DNA from: SIG440 sp045587485
Lineage (GTDB): Bacteria; Bacillota; Clostridia; Monoglobales; Monoglobaceae
Direction of reading: 5' to 3'
DNA: 8,500 nt
Assembly: GCA_045587485.1 (NCBI GenBank)
Contig: JAZNCI010000016.1
Coordinates: forward strand, 1 to 8,500
The notes beneath the pieces are model-generated. The model saw only the letters and a program-made list of their open reading frames with translations, had not been told where the DNA came from and ran no database searches. Positions 6,950 to 8,500 of this stretch are shown piece after piece. A program made the translations under genes and the position numbers. Positions within the stretch are counted from its first letter, which is position 1; each line of letters begins with the position of its first letter.

Positions 6950-7324
6950 ATGGAAAAGAAAATGTGTATTTTATATGATAATAAGACTTGTGACAACTGC
7001 AGCGAGTGCAATATGTGCGACCTTGACCCCAAAAAGGTTTGTGACAGTTGCGGTGCGTGTCTTGATATGGATGGCGAATACAGCACGGTTGATGTTGATT
7101 TGACAATGGAAGACTCCAATGAACCAGAAATGCTAAGTTTTGAGGAATTGTTTCCCGATGAGGCCTTTGGCGGCGACAGAAATTGGGAAGATGATGACGA
7201 AGAAGATTATGATGATTTTGATGACGACTTTGACAATGCCGACGGCTTTTATGAGGAAGAAGAGTTTGATTATGATGGTGAGGATGATGGTTTAGGTCGG
7301 GATTTTGGTGAGCTTTTCAGATAG
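6950..7324 (+). CDS. Small protein with N-terminal cysteine cluster and acidic tail
   Basis: I do not recognise a named family. The 124-aa product has eight Cys within its first 37 residues: Cys6, then CX2CX2CX2C (14, 17, 20, 23), seven residues, then CX2CX2C (31, 34, 37). The pattern suits zinc or iron-sulfur binding, but it is not the classical ferredoxin spacing and lacks its Pro. Residues 80-113 are extremely acidic (23 of 34 are Asp or Glu) with interspersed Phe/Tyr, probably disordered. The ATG at 6950 is chosen because GTGGGGT at 6935-6941 lies 8 bases upstream. In-frame ATGs at 6929 and 6944 are alternatives. It follows the pseudoenzyme by 25 bases on the same strand with no terminator between, so it is likely the last gene of the peptidase operon. 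A metal-binding adaptor or partner of the peptidases is speculation. Confidence 0.75.
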   Translation: MEKKMCILYDNKTCDNCSECNMCDLDPKKVCDSCGACLDMDGEYSTVDVDLTMEDSNEPEMLSFEELFPDEAFGGDRNWEDDDEEDYDDFDDDFDNADGFYEEEEFDYDGEDDGLGRDFGELFR

Positions 7325-7353
7325 AGAAACAAAACTGAACAACAAAAATGAAG

Positions 7354-7386
7354 TGCACCCCAAAAGTGTCTAACTTTTGGGGTGCA
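7354..7386. terminator. 14-bp perfect hairpin between convergent genes, probable two-way terminator
   Basis: TGCACCCCAAAAGT (7354-7367) pairs exactly with ACTTTTGGGGTGCA (7373-7386) around a GTCTA loop. It separates the end of the peptidase operon from the end of birA, where a bidirectional terminator is expected. Neither side has an immediate T run. On the - strand CTTCATTTTTG follows, which is modest. The arms also resemble terminal inverted repeats of IS3-type insertion sequences, so it could be a relic of one. Confidence 0.6.
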
Positions 7387-7417
7387 TATCAGTATCACGC
7401 CTTTTTTAAAAAATAGT

Positions 7418-8215
7418 TTAATCTACAAAATCTCTGCTTCCAAGCGAAACCTCTCCAGATTTCAGTATAACGGTCTCACCATTTTCAAGTTTTACAATAA
7501 GGTTTCCTTCATTATTAATATCGGTTGCAAGGCCTGTATATATTTTACCATCCTTGGTGAAAACTATTTTTTTGTCCAGAACAATTGAGCGACTCTTATA
7601 TTCATCAATTAATTTCTTGCTACCGCAAAGGGCTTGCACCTGGTTAAATTCAGAAATTATCTTTGCTGCAAGAAGGCTGCGGTCGATGCTCCTGCCCAAT
7701 GAGCCGGCAATGTTAGCTAATTCTGAAGGAAAATTTTGTGTAGACACATTTATGCCGATTCCAATTATTATATAGTCAAGAATACCTAAATTTGTTCCGG
7801 CTTCTGCTAAAATACCGCATATTTTTTTTCCTTCAAGAAAAATGTCATTTACCCATTTTATTTGGGGGTGTTTGTTGCAAACTTCCTCAACTGCTCGGCA
7901 AACAGCGACACCTGCAGCAATCGTCAGGGCGGTTGGGTCAAGGGCGCAATGGACCGAGCGCAGAATAATGCTCATATACAAGCCCGTGTCTGAGGGGGAA
8001 AAGAATTCTCTGCCCAGTCTGCCTCTGCCTGAGGTCTGACGATTTGCAATGACAATAGTGTTGTGCTTTGCACCATTTTGAACAAGCTTTTTTGCGTATG
8101 TGTTTGTAGAATCTATCGTTTCAAGCACAATTATGTCGTCGGTGTTTATATCGTCAAGATGCTTAACTATGGCTTTTGCGGATAAGTCTTTGGTGTTAAA
8201 GCTGAGTTCCTTCAT
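7418..8215 (-). CDS. birA: Biotin--[acetyl-CoA-carboxylase] ligase, no DNA-binding domain
   Basis: The enzyme activates biotin with ATP to biotinyl-5'-AMP and attaches it to the lysine of biotin carboxyl carrier domains, in the cytosol. The 265-aa product shows the family motifs in order: ETIDSTN at 32-38, the adenylate loop GRGRLGR at 63-69, KWVND at 120-124 with the biotin-contacting lysine, GILAE at 134-138 and GIGINV at 152-157. A C-terminal SH3-like domain follows (about 214-262) with GEVSLG. The N-terminal winged-helix domain of repressor-type BirA (about 60 residues) is missing, so this is a class I ligase and should not repress biotin genes directly. GAGAGGT lies 8 bases ahead of the ATG at 8213-8215. 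It is a single-gene unit, convergent with the peptidase operon and divergent from the unit driven by the promoters at 8298-8419. Confidence 0.95.
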   Translation of the reverse strand: MKELSFNTKDLSAKAIVKHLDDINTDDIIVLETIDSTNTYAKKLVQNGAKHNTIVIANRQTSGRGRLGREFFSPSDTGLYMSIILRSVHCALDPTALTIAAGVAVCRAVEEVCNKHPQIKWVNDIFLEGKKICGILAEAGTNLGILDYIIIGIGINVSTQNFPSELANIAGSLGRSIDRSLLAAKIISEFNQVQALCGSKKLIDEYKSRSIVLDKKIVFTKDGKIYTGLATDINNEGNLIVKLENGETVILKSGEVSLGSRDFVD

Positions 8216-8239
8216 TATAATATACCTCTCAATAAAATA

Positions 8240-8267
8240 AGTATATCATAAAGCGTTCTGATGTCAA
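8240..8267 (-). promoter_or_regulatory. Sigma-A promoter of birA
   Basis: On the - strand a perfect TTGACA (8262-8267) and TATACT (8240-8245) are 16 bases apart, with a TGA immediately before the -10 (extended -10). The leader to the ATG is only about 20 bases. No biotin operator-type inverted repeat was seen. Confidence 0.75.
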
Positions 8268-8297
8268 TATAAAAATTAAAAAAAGCAAGAAAAGGTA

Positions 8298-8326
8298 TTG
8301 ACAAAGGGGAAAAAGTGTGTTAATAT
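8298..8326 (+). promoter_or_regulatory. Tandem promoter P1 of a downstream transcription unit
   Basis: TTGACA (8298-8303) and TAATAT (8321-8326) are separated by 17 bases. It points right, away from birA. Together with P2 at 8390-8419 it forms a pair of near-consensus promoters, as is common before rRNA or translation-related operons. Confidence 0.75.
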
Positions 8327-8389
8327 AGACGAGTTGTGCCGAGCGAAGGAAGTTGGGTCAAAATAAAATAAAAAAGTTTTAAAAAAGAC

Positions 8390-8419
8390 TTGACAAAAGG
8401 TAGCAAGGTGTGATATATT
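8390..8419 (+). promoter_or_regulatory. Tandem promoter P2, extended -10
   Basis: TTGACA (8390-8395) and TATATT (8414-8419) are 18 bases apart, with TGA just before the -10 giving an extended -10. The context resembles P1: TTGACAAA followed by a G run, and GTGTG just upstream of the -10. The two may be duplicated copies. Transcription would start near 8426. Confidence 0.75.
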
Positions 8420-8457
8420 AGATAGGCTCTCTCAAAAAGAGAAGGGCGCCTCAAAAA

Positions 8458-8491
8458 CCAGGGTTCCCGAAAAACCCGGAGGTTTTTTGGG
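8458..8491 (+). other. Structured leader with two mutually exclusive hairpins
   Basis: One hairpin pairs CCCGAAAAACC (8466-8476) with GGTTTTTTGGG (8481-8491) around CGGA, with one G-U pair. An alternative pairs GGGTT (8461-8465) with AACCC (8473-8477), extended by CC/GG across a bulged A. They share bases, so only one can form. A smaller stem TCTCT/AGAGA lies upstream near 8429-8443. The window ends in GAAGAAGGAG, a possible ribosome binding site for a gene starting just beyond it. No riboswitch or T-box consensus was recognised. Confidence 0.5.
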
Positions 8492-8500
8492 AAGAAGGAG

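Noticed and set aside
6950..7060. Classical 2[4Fe-4S] ferredoxin domain
   Set aside because: The Cys run lacks the CX3CP ending and proper spacing of ferredoxins, so only a generic metal-binding Cys cluster is claimed.
7382..7588. Open frame on the + strand of about 68 codons
   Set aside because: It overlaps the antisense of birA and the hairpin at 7354-7386, has no ribosome binding site and shows no recognisable protein features.
8420..8500. Riboswitch, T-box, tmRNA or RNase P RNA
   Set aside because: I looked for the usual conserved cores and found none. Only simple competing hairpins are visible, and the window ends too soon.

Overview
The window looks like AT-rich chromosome from a Gram-positive Clostridia-type bacterium, perhaps a gut Oscillospiraceae or Ruminococcus-like lineage. 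The reasons are strong AAGGAG/GGAGGTG ribosome binding sites, near-consensus sigma-A promoters, AT-rich intrinsic terminators, a TnpX-type large serine recombinase, and family choices typical of that class. The taxonomic placement is inferred from style, not from a marker gene.

Left (1-2062): an intact large serine recombinase on the + strand, of the kind found at one end of integrative elements, so the left edge probably lies inside or at the border of a mobile element. It faces a - strand gene across about 400 bases without a gene. That gap is packed with structure: an 11-bp inverted repeat, an 18-bp bidirectional terminator, a 102-base element made of small hairpins separated by a constant GCTAAAT linker, and the terminator of the - strand gene.

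Middle (2063-7386): a - strand Na+/phosphate cotransporter-type protein with a C-terminal PhoU-like region. Divergent from it is a four-gene + strand operon with a very clear promoter. The operon encodes two complete M42-family metallo-aminopeptidases, a third M42 homologue that has lost almost all metal ligands (a pseudoenzyme), and a small protein with an N-terminal cysteine cluster and a very acidic tail. The first three genes overlap by a few bases and are probably translationally coupled. This set (two active subunits, one dead subunit and a Cys/acidic protein) is the most interesting system in the window. It suggests a mixed TET-like peptidase assembly with a regulatory or structural subunit, which is inference.

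Right (7354-8500): a 14-bp perfect hairpin separates the operon from the convergent - strand gene for a biotin protein ligase (BirA without the DNA-binding domain), which has its own promoter. The last 200 bases hold two tandem strong + strand promoters and a structured leader with two mutually exclusive hairpins. They drive a transcription unit that begins beyond the window.
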